Assembly: GCF_003429085.1 (NCBI RefSeq)
Contig: NZ_QVTC01000047.1
Coordinates: forward strand, 1-46,991
DNA length: 46,991 nt
Direction of reading: 5' to 3'
Source: Bacillus sp. V59.32b
Lineage (GTDB): Bacteria > Bacillota > Bacilli > Bacillales > DSM-1321
Shown here piece after piece: positions 34,272 to 42,066 of this stretch (the first letter of the stretch is position 1; each line of letters begins with the position of its first letter). Made by a program: the position numbers and the translations under genes. The notes under the pieces are model-generated. The model was given only the letters and a program-made list of their open reading frames with translations. It did no database searches and was not told the origin of the DNA.

Positions 34272-36509
34272 TTATATCGTCGCCAGTCCAATCGTCACTT
34301 TGAACAAATCTCCATCCAAATCGATATCCATACTGCCGTCATGAAGATCAACAATGGATTTAGCTATCGCGAGTCCGAGACCGGATCCATCGGTATGGCG
34401 GGAAGTATCTCCGCGTTTAAAACGCTCAAACAATTCGTCTGTATTGCCCCCCAGCTCATACTTGGAGACATTTTTAAAAGTAATCACCACATGGCTCTTT
34501 TCTTTTACCAAATCAATATAAACCCTGGTGTGCTCTAAAGAATATTTCAAAATATTGCCGATCAGGTTGTCAAATACCCTCCATAGTTTTTGTCCGTCTA
34601 CGTAGGTATAAATTGATTTTTCTGGAACCCCCACCCTGAATTGCAGCGTTGAACCCTGGATGGTTTCATCGTATTCGGCAAGCGCCTGCTGAAGGAGCTG
34701 GACAATATCGACCTGGGCTTTTGCGAGTTCAATATTGCCGCTTGCCATTTTAGACGCTTCGAATAAATCGTCGATCAGCACTTTTAGCCGCTTGGATTTG
34801 CGGTCAATGACCTGCACATACGCATCCCGGTCTTCGTCAGCTAAGTCCGGTGATTTAAGCAGCTCTGTGTATGAAATAATGGAAGTCAGTGGCGTTCTCA
34901 AATCGTGGCTGACATTTGTAATCAGCTCCGTTTTCAAGCGTTCACTTTTGGCCTGGGCTTTTTCCGATGCTTTCACGCCATGCTTTAGCGTGTTAATGCT
35001 TTCTGCAAGCCTTGCTAAAACAGATTGGCCTTTAACCGGAAGATCAGGCTCGAAATTCCCATTAGCAAGAGCGCTTGCATTCTGAATGATCGTGTTAAAA
35101 TAGCCCGTACGTATGATTAAGAAAATAAGGACCGGCAGGGTTACCACCAAAAATAAAAACAAATAAAACAGGATCACACCCGGGTCCATGAAAGTGATGC
35201 CTGCCCCGATACCGGACAGAAAGACAACCATTAAGAGAACCAGCAGCTGAACTCCCACACTCGTGTTTAAGAAAGCCCTTTTTAAAATGAAATATCCTTT
35301 ATAAATTAATGCTTTTCTCCATTCTTCTTTGAAACTGCTAGTTTCTTTTAACACAGCCAAAAGCAAGTAAAATTGCAGGAGTGTCCCTGCCATAGCGATC
35401 ATGCTTGCAGGCAGCACCCATTCTAACAAATCATAGATATATGAATACAGATTATCATAATATATCTCACTGTTTAGAACCTGGAAGGCCAAGGCCGCCA
35501 TAACTATAAAACTCGCAACAAAAGCTATGAGTCTCAAGTCGATTGGAATCCGCTGATAAATTCCGTCCCATTCTAACGATTTCACCAATTGGAAGGGCTT
35601 GATTTTTTTATATATTAATATGCTTAACACTAAACATAGAAGGCCTATTCCAGCATAAACGTAAAAGGTGATTTGAGCTTTCTGATAATCGTGATACCTG
35701 ATCATCAATGGATGTTCCGAAGACGTTGATTTCGGGATGGCAATCGCTCCTTCAAAGGTTTGCGTCTCTCCCTTGTATAACAGCGCAATCACATCGTCAA
35801 AACCTTCCACTATATCTCCATGAGGATATCGGCCTTCCGTTGAGAGGTAGCCGTTTTTGGAGTCGGAATAATTCTGGATAAAGAGCATTTCTTTATCATT
35901 CATGATCTCTTTGACCGAACCGTCTTCCACACCATTTAAATTGGTAAACACTTCTCCTGTTTGCGTGTTTTGAAGATAGTATTTAAAAGCTCTTTCATAC
36001 TCCTGAAACAGCGAATCGTAAGCTTCTCTTTCCTGAAAGAAACTATCAATTCTCTCTTCTTCCTCTTTGGCTATTTTCTTCCGTATATATTCGTCACTTT
36101 TAAAGTTATTCGTAATATCTTCAATCTTCTCGTCTCTTTCCGCTTTATACAGATTGGCGACTTCCTCATTGTTTGCTGCCAGAGCATCCTGAATTTGCGG
36201 TTCATATTGGTTTTTTATTGCAGAAACCTGCTCCGGTAAGTCGCCGTACCGATAACGATGCTCTTCAATTTCCTCGTCTATCACAGTAATATTATTCCGA
36301 AGCTCTTCTTTTGTCTTGTCATGTAATTCATAGATGCTTAGAAAACCAATGAATTGCTCCATTTCAGCATCAAATTCAGGTGACTGGAAAAAATCTGCTC
36401 CTATATATTCATCGCCCTTCGACACGATTGAAAGAGTACCGCTTATCCCAATCGCAAGAATGGCTGTCCAAACTATAAATTTAATGCTATTTCTCCATTT
36501 TATACCCAA
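34272..36509 (-). CDS. Sensor histidine kinase with multi-span membrane region
   Basis: A 745-residue kinase, unusually long. The N-terminus has one membrane segment (residues ~8-27), a ~250-residue external domain rich in E, K and Q with coiled-coil character, then about six more membrane segments. Next come a HAMP-like linker (ANGNFEPDLPV...SINTLKHGV), HisKA with the phosphorylated His in ITNVSHDLRTPLTS, and the ATPase domain with DGSGLGLAIAKSIVDLHDG. The start is TTG at 36509, and the gene overlaps the response regulator gene by 23 bases, showing tight coupling. The signal is not known; an envelope stress or peptide signal is plausible. Confidence 0.92.
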   Translation of the reverse strand: MGIKWRNSIKFIVWTAILAIGISGTLSIVSKGDEYIGADFFQSPEFDAEMEQFIGFLSIYELHDKTKEELRNNITVIDEEIEEHRYRYGDLPEQVSAIKNQYEPQIQDALAANNEEVANLYKAERDEKIEDITNNFKSDEYIRKKIAKEEEERIDSFFQEREAYDSLFQEYERAFKYYLQNTQTGEVFTNLNGVEDGSVKEIMNDKEMLFIQNYSDSKNGYLSTEGRYPHGDIVEGFDDVIALLYKGETQTFEGAIAIPKSTSSEHPLMIRYHDYQKAQITFYVYAGIGLLCLVLSILIYKKIKPFQLVKSLEWDGIYQRIPIDLRLIAFVASFIVMAALAFQVLNSEIYYDNLYSYIYDLLEWVLPASMIAMAGTLLQFYLLLAVLKETSSFKEEWRKALIYKGYFILKRAFLNTSVGVQLLVLLMVVFLSGIGAGITFMDPGVILFYLFLFLVVTLPVLIFLIIRTGYFNTIIQNASALANGNFEPDLPVKGQSVLARLAESINTLKHGVKASEKAQAKSERLKTELITNVSHDLRTPLTSIISYTELLKSPDLADEDRDAYVQVIDRKSKRLKVLIDDLFEASKMASGNIELAKAQVDIVQLLQQALAEYDETIQGSTLQFRVGVPEKSIYTYVDGQKLWRVFDNLIGNILKYSLEHTRVYIDLVKEKSHVVITFKNVSKYELGGNTDELFERFKRGDTSRHTDGSGLGLAIAKSIVDLHDGSMDIDLDGDLFKVTIGLATI

Positions 36510-37179
36510 TTCCCCAGACCACCTTTAAATATCTTGGATTTTTCGGATTGATTTCAATTTTCTCCCGAATTTTACGGATATGGACGGCTACCGTGTTTTC
36601 CGCGTTATAGCAAGGTTCCTTCCAAACTCGCTCATATATTTCGTTGATTGAAAAGACCCTTCCCGGATGAGACATTAAAAGTTCAGCGATTTTATACTCA
36701 ATCGGGGTCAGCTTGACGACCTCTCCATGAATCGCCACTTCCTTCGCTTCCCTGTCCAGCGTCAGGCCGTTCAAATTAATCAGCTTGCTATTCCCTTCGT
36801 ATGTACCTAACGTGACATAGCGCCTGAGCTGTGACTTTACCCGGGCAATAAGCTCGAGCGGGTTGAAAGGCTTGGTGACATAATCATCAGCCCCGACCTG
36901 CAGTCCAAGCACCTTATCACTGTCTTCGCTCTTTGCACTTAAAATAATGATCGGAATATTTTTTTGTTCACGAATTTTAAAGGTCGTTGAAATTCCGTCC
37001 ATTCTCGGCATCATGATATCGAGAATAATCAAGTGAACCTCTTGCTCTTCTAGCCTTTCGATCGCTTCAATGCCATCGCTGGCCTTGATCACTGTTATTC
37101 CTTCATTTTTCAAATATATTTCAATAGCGTCGCGGATCTCTTTCTCATCATCGACAACCAGCACATTAAATTCGCTCAT
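36487..37179 (-). CDS. OmpR/PhoB-type response regulator
   Basis: A 230-residue DNA-binding regulator. The receiver has the acidic pair VVDDEKE, the phosphorylated Asp in IILDIMMPRMDG (D54), and the Lys in DYVTKPFNP. The C-terminal winged helix ends AVHIRKIREKIEINPKNPRYLKVVWGIGYK. It is the partner of the kinase at 34272 and is transcribed first. Upstream are two TTCTTAAG direct repeats 11 bp apart, the arrangement bound by this family, so it may control its own promoter. Confidence 0.95.
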   Translation of the reverse strand: MSEFNVLVVDDEKEIRDAIEIYLKNEGITVIKASDGIEAIERLEEQEVHLIILDIMMPRMDGISTTFKIREQKNIPIIILSAKSEDSDKVLGLQVGADDYVTKPFNPLELIARVKSQLRRYVTLGTYEGNSKLINLNGLTLDREAKEVAIHGEVVKLTPIEYKIAELLMSHPGRVFSINEIYERVWKEPCYNAENTVAVHIRKIREKIEINPKNPRYLKVVWGIGYKMEK

Positions 37180-37201
37180 AATCTCTCACTCTCCTTTCAA
37201 A

Positions 37202-37291
37202 ATTATATCATGTGCATATATTTGGAAATATCTATATTCTAGCCCGAAAATCTTAACATTCTCGTAGCATAATTCTTAAGACTTTCTTAAG
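37202..37291 (-). promoter_or_regulatory. Response regulator promoter with direct-repeat site
   Basis: Minus strand -10 TATAAT at 37207-37202. Upstream, TTCTTAAG occurs at 37273-37280 and 37284-37291 with an 11-bp spacing, and a weaker TCTTAAC at 37251. OmpR-family proteins bind such tandem repeats as head-to-tail dimers. Autoregulation is inferred. Confidence 0.5.
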
Positions 37292-37302
37292 AAAAGAGAG
37301 GC

Positions 37303-37431
37303 TTGGCTCATGTGTGCGAAACTAAGGTTTCACAAGCCTTTCAGCATCGCTGAAAGGTAGCGGACTGGCGAGAAATGTTTGGAGAAAGCGAGCTTTCTCT
37401 CATTTCTCGCCAGCCCGCTTAAATGAGCCAA
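37303..37431. repeat. 129-bp unit of nested palindromes with 9-bp terminal inverted repeats
   Basis: The unit is bounded by TTGGCTCAT (37303-37311) and ATGAGCCAA (37423-37431), perfect inverted repeats. Inside are three hairpins: GAAAC/GTTTC (37318-37331); CCTTTCAGC/GCTGAAAGG (37337-37357); and a long stem of AGCGG-a-CTGGCGAGAAATG with CATTTCTCGCCAG-c-CCGCT (37359-37419), capped by GAGAAAGC/GCTTTCTC. The folded form is a four-armed structure. No T-run follows, so it is not a terminator. It may be a small non-autonomous mobile unit or a structured RNA; it is unlike any named family I can recall. Confidence 0.65.
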
Positions 37432-37477
37432 AATTATATTGACTGCATAATGAAAGGCCATTCATGTACTTAGCAGA

Positions 37478-37526
37478 TTGCCATCCTTTTTCCGGTTTGG
37501 TATATTGATAGTATTTTCAGAAAATT
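37478..37526 (+). promoter_or_regulatory. Promoter with CodY box at the DMT exporter gene
   Basis: -35 TTGCCA (37478-37483), 17-bp spacer, -10 TATATT (37501-37506). The CodY box TATTTTCAGAAAATT at 37512-37526 matches AATTTTCWGAAAATT at 14 of 15 positions and lies across the start of transcription, where CodY would block RNA polymerase. The transporter would then be off in rich medium and on when branched-chain amino acids or GTP fall. Confidence 0.7.
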
Positions 37527-37545
37527 GATAAAGGCGGTTCTATCC

Positions 37546-38451
37546 ATGAAAAAGCACTATATAATTTTATTCCTTATTCTCGCTAACCTGTTCTGGGCCG
37601 GCAACTATGTGTTTGGAAAGTTTGTCGTCGCAGAAATGTCCCCTCTGCAATTAACGTTTTCGCGGTGGTTGATTGCTGTGTTTTTGTTGTTTCCCATCGC
37701 CCACTGGATTGAACGCCCTGATTGGAAGAAAGTATGGAGAGAGTGGAAGACCTTATTGGTGATGTCGGTATTGGGAATTATCGCGTACAACTTTCTTTTA
37801 TATGAGGCGTTAAGATTCACGACCTCGATGAATGCGGCACTCGTCAATTCCATCAATCCTGCTGTGATTGTCCTCTTTTCAGCACTGCTGCTCAAAGAGA
37901 GAATTTCTCTTAAAAACAGCCTTGGACTGATCATTTCCCTGTTAGGGGTCCTCCTCGTCTTAACTAAAGGACAGCTGGAGCAGATTTTTCAGCTTGACTA
38001 CAACCAGGGCGACCTGATTATGTTATTGGCCATACTGGTCTGGACATTCTATTCGATCATCGGGAAAAAATTAAAGACGACTCCTCCCATTTCAGCCACA
38101 GCCGTATCGGTCTTTCTCGGATTAGTCATCTTGCTGCCATTTGTCCTGATGTCCGGGATCGAGTACCAGCTAAGCCAGCCAGCTGTCATCGGTTTATTGT
38201 ATATTGGGATATTCCCTTCAGTGGGATCGTTTATTTTTTGGAATGTTTCGCTTCGGCATATCGGTGCCGGCCGGGCGGGGGTTTTTCTGAATCTAATCGC
38301 GGTTTTCACGGCTATTCTCAGCCTGTTATTAGGAAAGACCATCACGTCCGTGCAAATCATTGGCGGCATTCTTGTTTTTATCGGTGTCTATCTAACCAGC
38401 CAAAAGACGAATAAAGACGCTGCAGAAAGTTCTATTAGAAAGCGAGCATAA
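37546..38451 (+). CDS. DMT (EamA) family exporter
   Basis: A 301-residue inner membrane protein with ten hydrophobic segments in two EamA repeats (first repeat starting at FWAGNYVFGKFVVAEMSPLQLTFSRW; second around LLAILVWTFYSIIGKKLKTTPPIS). The family exports amino acids and other metabolites. ATG at 37546 has AAAGGCGG eight bases before it; the longer frame from TTG at 37525 overlaps the CodY box and is rejected. CodY control points to a nitrogen or amino acid related role. Substrate unknown. Confidence 0.88.
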   Translation: MKKHYIILFLILANLFWAGNYVFGKFVVAEMSPLQLTFSRWLIAVFLLFPIAHWIERPDWKKVWREWKTLLVMSVLGIIAYNFLLYEALRFTTSMNAALVNSINPAVIVLFSALLLKERISLKNSLGLIISLLGVLLVLTKGQLEQIFQLDYNQGDLIMLLAILVWTFYSIIGKKLKTTPPISATAVSVFLGLVILLPFVLMSGIEYQLSQPAVIGLLYIGIFPSVGSFIFWNVSLRHIGAGRAGVFLNLIAVFTAILSLLLGKTITSVQIIGGILVFIGVYLTSQKTNKDAAESSIRKRA

Positions 38452-38563
38452 GTTAAGTATCGTATTCTCATACTAGTCAAATACCTACAGGCTAACTATT
38501 TCAGTTTATCTTTTATAGTTTGTTATGATGTTATTGAAATGAGAAAAGGAGATGTTATCCATA

Positions 38564-39499
38564 ATGGCTGAAAAGACACGTATAGGAAAAACAGATTTAT
38601 ATGTAAATCCGATTGGACTTGGAACGAATGCTGTCGGCGGGCATAATATCTATCCGAACCTGAATGAAGAGACAGGAAAAGATGTTATCCGTACAGCTAT
38701 AGATCATGGCATCAACTTTTTAGATACCGCGTTCATCTACGGCCCTGAGCGTTCGGAAGAATTGATCGGCGAAGTGATGAAAGAAAAGGGTAAGCGGGAT
38801 GAGATTGTAATTGCTACAAAGGGCGCCCATAAATTTGTCGATGGCGAAGTTGTGCTGGATAATTCGCCTGCTTTCTTAAAGGAAGCCGTAGAAGGCAGTT
38901 TAAAACGGCTGCAAACAGATTACATCGATTTATTTTATATTCACTTTCCGGATGAAGGAACACCGAAAGATGAAGCAGTAGGTGCGTTAAAGCGATTAAA
39001 GGATGAAGGCAAAATTAAAGCGATCGGGGTATCGAATTTTTCCATCGATCAATTGAAGGAAGCAAATAAAGATGGCTATGTGGATGTCCTGCAGTCTGAA
39101 TATAACTTATTTAAACGTGAGGTAGAGCAGGAAATTTTGCCGTATACCGCACAAAACAATATTTCGTTCATTCCTTACTTCCCGCTAGCCGCGGGTTTAT
39201 TGGGCGGAAAATATAATAAAGAAACAAAATTTGAGGACGGCCGTGCTAAAGACCCATTATTCCAGGGGAAGGCTTTCGTTCGAAACCTGGAAAAGGTTGA
39301 GCAAGTGCGTGAAATCGCCGGGGCAAAGCATGCAGAGGTTGCTCACGTGGTTCTGGCCTGGTACTTGACTCGTCCTTCCATTGACGTCTTGATTCCTGGC
39401 GCAAAACGCCCTGAACAAGTAACAAACAACTTGAAAACATTGGATGTTCAATTAACAAATGAGGAAATTGAAAAGATCAGCCGGATTTTCGAGGCTTAA
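38564..39499 (+). CDS. Aldo/keto reductase
   Basis: A 311-residue NAD(P)H-dependent reductase. The TIM-barrel catalytic residues are visible: Asp in FLDTAFIYG, Tyr in the same block, Lys in IVIATKG, His in [11 protein letters not shown]. The C-terminal [16 protein letters not shown] binds the cofactor. ATG at 38564 is the likely start ([11 protein letters not shown]); an ATG at 38552 follows AAAGGAG too closely. It is 112 bases after the DMT gene and has its own terminator (39514-39561). Substrate unknown; aldehyde or ketone detoxification is common in this family. Confidence 0.9.
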   Translation: MAEKTRIGKTDLYVNPIGLGTNAVGGHNIYPNLNEETGKDVIRTAIDHGINFLDTAFIYGPERSEELIGEVMKEKGKRDEIVIATKGAHKFVDGEVVLDNSPAFLKEAVEGSLKRLQTDYIDLFYIHFPDEGTPKDEAVGALKRLKDEGKIKAIGVSNFSIDQLKEANKDGYVDVLQSEYNLFKREVEQEILPYTAQNNISFIPYFPLAAGLLGGKYNKETKFEDGRAKDPLFQGKAFVRNLEKVEQVREIAGAKHAEVAHVVLAWYLTRPSIDVLIPGAKRPEQVTNNLKTLDVQLTNEEIEKISRIFEA

Positions 39500-39513
39500 T
39501 TTTCATTCCTGTA

Positions 39514-39561
39514 AAAATGCCTCCTTCACAATTCTTAAAGAACTGAAGGAGGCGTTTTTTT
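39514..39561. terminator. Bidirectional terminator
   Basis: Stem GCCTCCTTCA (39519-39528) with TGAAGGAGGC (39544-39553), flanked by AAAAAT on the left and GTTTTTTT on the right, so it works for both convergent genes. Confidence 0.92.
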
Positions 39562-39569
39562 ATTTATCT

Positions 39570-40322
39570 TTATTCAGGATATGATAAAAAGTCCATTTTC
39601 TTTGCCTTATATACCCGATATCCTAATTGTTCTCTATAAGAAATCAGCAGTCTATGATGTGTCTGGATAACATCATCCATTTTCGGATCAAAGTTTTTAG
39701 GTTTAACTGGATCGGCATAGTCTTGCTCCTCCACTGGATGCTCTTCTAATTCTTGCAAAATTGAACTTGAATTAAGTACCTCGACTGTTTTAAATCCAGC
39801 ACTTTTTATCGCCTTAATCCATTGTTCTTCGGTTAGAATATCCTTCATTTTATAAAATTTCATCAATTCTTTTTTTTCATCGCTGTTTAATTTTTGTTCA
39901 GCGGTCATATCGATGTTCAATAACACGCCACTTGGCTTCAATACCCGACAATATTCTGCTAACGCCTTAGACATCGTTGAAAAAGCCGTAGAGGATTCCG
40001 CAATGATATAGTCAAAAGAATCTTTTGAGAAAGGCAGTTTTTCCAAAGCTCCTTTAAAAGACTTCACAGCAAGATTTTCTTCTTTAAATCTCTCCTTTGC
40101 CGCCTTAATCATTTGGGGATGCTTATCAATGGCAAAGACATCACAGGAAAACGTCTTTGCCAAATAAGAGGACGTTTGGCCAGTGCCACATCCGGCATCA
40201 AGAACTTTCGAATGGCGGGTGATTTTCTCATTTTCCAAAATTTTTTTAGTAAGCGCGAATCCGCCCGGATGCGCCCCATCTATTCGGTAATATGCCAAAG
40301 CATCTTGATAGGAAACACTCAC
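39570..40322 (-). CDS. Class I SAM-dependent methyltransferase
   Basis: A 250-residue methyltransferase. Motif I is SKVLDAGCGTGQTSSYLAKTF, then VFAIDKHPQMIKAAKERF, motif IV DYIIAESSTAFSTMSK and motif V RVLKPSGVLLNIDM. The substrate is unknown; small-molecule or ubiquinone-type relatives share this pattern. ATG at 40322 begins MSVSYQDALAYYRIDG. It is a single gene on the minus strand ending at the shared terminator. Confidence 0.88.
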   Translation of the reverse strand: MSVSYQDALAYYRIDGAHPGGFALTKKILENEKITRHSKVLDAGCGTGQTSSYLAKTFSCDVFAIDKHPQMIKAAKERFKEENLAVKSFKGALEKLPFSKDSFDYIIAESSTAFSTMSKALAEYCRVLKPSGVLLNIDMTAEQKLNSDEKKELMKFYKMKDILTEEQWIKAIKSAGFKTVEVLNSSSILQELEEHPVEEQDYADPVKPKNFDPKMDDVIQTHHRLLISYREQLGYRVYKAKKMDFLSYPE

Positions 40323-40507
40323 GATATCTACTCCTTTGGTTTAGTAAATAAGATGGTTTAGTTTATGATAAAGCCCCAAATAACGATACTTCATTCATTT
40401 AATTTGCCAACTTCCGCTTGCGCCTTGTGTATTCAACCATTCAAACAAGCATGTTTGGACATAACCTATTAGAGATTAAGAATAATAGCTATATTGGAGG
40501 TGTTATA

Positions 40508-40759
40508 ATGTCTATATCACGCCATTACGATATGTGTTGTAAAAACGTCGGAAGAGCTGTAGAAATTAGAACCCATGACGGCCGTAAACACCGTGGGATT
40601 ATTGATCGGGTCAGTCGAAACAGAGTGTTTCTTCGTCCGCTTGGAGGAAACCGCAACTATGGGGGATTTGGTTATGGTGGCTGGGGCTGGGGCTTTGGAG
40701 AAGGAATTGCCATTGGAGCTATACTCGGAATTGCAGTAATTGGAGCTTTGTGGTGGTAA
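40508..40759 (+). CDS. Small protein with Sm-like N-terminus and glycine-rich hydrophobic tail
   Basis: An 83-residue protein, ATG at 40508 behind GGAGGTG. Residues 14-45 (VGRAVEIRTHDGRKHRGIIDRVSRNRVFLRPL) resemble an Sm/LSm-type beta-barrel strand pattern. Residues 46-63 are rich in Gly, Tyr and Trp, and residues 65-83 (EGIAIGAILGIAVIGALWW) look like a membrane or hydrophobic tail. The open frame extends to 40418 but lacks any signal there. A spore-coat or membrane role is possible; no function is known to me. Confidence 0.75.
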   Translation: MSISRHYDMCCKNVGRAVEIRTHDGRKHRGIIDRVSRNRVFLRPLGGNRNYGGFGYGGWGWGFGEGIAIGAILGIAVIGALWW

Positions 40760-40842
40760 AAAAATTCTTAAGAATCGATACGGAACATAAAGCATCCCTA
40801 TTAAAAAATTTATAAAGATACATGTTCCTGGGTTAAGATCAT

Positions 40843-40871
40843 AAAGGCTGTCGAGTGTTTCGGCGGCCTTT
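40843..40871. terminator. Hairpin between the small protein and ATL genes
   Basis: Stem AAAGGC-TG-TC with G-CGG-CCTTT (40843-40871), a candidate bidirectional terminator without a clean T-run. Confidence 0.45.
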
Positions 40872-40877
40872 ATCTAT

Positions 40878-41195
40878 TCAAAAAAAGATCCCAGGATGAA
40901 ATTGGTATTTTTTTAGATCTATCACATTATCGCTTATAAATTCAATCCCTTCTCCCATAAGGAACAACTTTTGTAAAGATTTCGACTCGTAATCTTTAAC
41001 AGCGATTTCCCCTTTAGCATTGATGACCCTGTGCCAGGGAAGCTTATGCTTCTTGCTCATTGCATGAAGAATTCTGACGACCTGCCTGGCACCACGGGGG
41101 CTTCCTGCTAATTTGGCAACTTGTCCGTAAGTCATTACTTTTCCTTCAGGTATCTCTTTAATGATCTCGATTACTCTTTCAGTAAATGGTGTCAT
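40878..41195 (-). CDS. Alkyltransferase-like (ATL) protein
   Basis: A 105-residue protein with the fold of the DNA-binding domain of O6-alkylguanine-DNA alkyltransferase. The family block GKVMTYGQVAKLAGSPRGARQVVRILHAM carries the recognition helix. The active-site motif PCHRV is PWHRV at 53-57, so the alkyl-accepting Cys is replaced by Trp. ATL proteins bind alkylated guanine and hand it to nucleotide excision repair. ATG at 41195. Isolated gene on the minus strand. Confidence 0.92.
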   Translation of the reverse strand: MTPFTERVIEIIKEIPEGKVMTYGQVAKLAGSPRGARQVVRILHAMSKKHKLPWHRVINAKGEIAVKDYESKSLQKLFLMGEGIEFISDNVIDLKKYQFHPGIFF

Positions 41196-41240
41196 AAGGT
41201 TCCTTTTCTTTCACTTCTTTTTACTTTTCACAGCCTACCA

Positions 41241-41702
41241 CTATTGTACCTGTTTATTACTTTCAGATTCAGCGACATTTTTTACTTTTTTTACAAACTT
41301 CACCACAGTCTTATCGTTTGCAAACAGTAAGAATAACTTCACGAACCATTTCAACGCGCGGTTAGTCGCTGTATATCTAAAAAAAGTTGTATTTTCATTG
41401 ATTTTATTTAATTCATAGAAAGCCGTTATCTCAAACATATTTGCAAGTGTAAAGCCGACTTTCAATTTCTTATGGTCCGGAAAATCTTCGTATTCTAACG
41501 TTTCAACATCATACTCCTCGATGCGCTTTCCTTCTTTATATTTTTGGCGGTAGATACTTCCGACTACTTCCTCCGTTATTTTAACGGGCTTGTTCTCCAC
41601 AACTTGCGGCATGATTTTTTGCATTTGGGCATCATTTTCAAACAGCTCCCAAACTTGTTCAATTGGAGCCTGTATTTCAACATCCGTCGTCCACTTTTTC
41701 AA
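41241..41702 (-). CDS. SRPBCC family protein
   Basis: A 153-residue protein with the START/SRPBCC opening EIQAPIEQVWELFENDAQMQKIMPQVVE. The fold has a large hydrophobic pocket and binds lipids or small molecules; polyketide cyclase-like and stress-related members exist. No specific ligand can be given. It is preceded by no clear partner gene, although ATL follows 45 bases downstream on the same strand. Confidence 0.8.
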   Translation of the reverse strand: MKKWTTDVEIQAPIEQVWELFENDAQMQKIMPQVVENKPVKITEEVVGSIYRQKYKEGKRIEEYDVETLEYEDFPDHKKLKVGFTLANMFEITAFYELNKINENTTFFRYTATNRALKWFVKLFLLFANDKTVVKFVKKVKNVAESESNKQVQ

Positions 41703-41801
41703 TAGGATTCTCCCTTTACATAGATATTATCTAATGATGCAGAAACATTTGTTCTTATATTATAGAACATTTTTCCTTTTCCGGGAATATGGAAAAAATA
41801 A

Positions 41802-42066
41802 TTAAGAAGAAAGAGACAGCATTAGCCGTCCCTTAGATAAATTAATTGACTTTATAGGTTTTTTCAGAGCCGCATCAGAATTATTAGAAGAATTTTCGTT
41901 TTTAACAAATATCTTTATATAGTATGGCCCTGTTTCTATAGGTGTCCATTTTAAGGTGTTGGAAGATGAATACTCTTGTGTTTTAATTAATGTTGTTTCG
42001 TTATAAATTTCAAATTCATACTGAAGTTTCGTACCTCCTGTTGCCTTTGCAGTTATGTCTACAGGG
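41802..42066 (-). pseudogene. Frameshifted C-terminal tail of the L,D-transpeptidase
   Basis: In the frame after a +1 shift near 42069, the sequence continues the fourth repeat of the upstream gene: NNPVDITAKATGGTKLQYEFEIYN and TLKWTPIETGPYYIKIFVKN follow the same pattern as the earlier repeats (PSFKYSVYDG... KWTPTKPGSYKLKVEVK). The frame ends in a terminator-like region. So the ancestral protein was about 80-90 residues longer. Confidence 0.7.
41812..41833 (-). terminator. Terminator of the L,D-transpeptidase gene
   Basis: Stem AGAGACAGC (41812-41820) with GCCGTCCCT (41825-41833), two mismatches, followed on the minus strand by T-rich sequence. It overlaps the last codons of the shifted tail. 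Confidence 0.5.
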
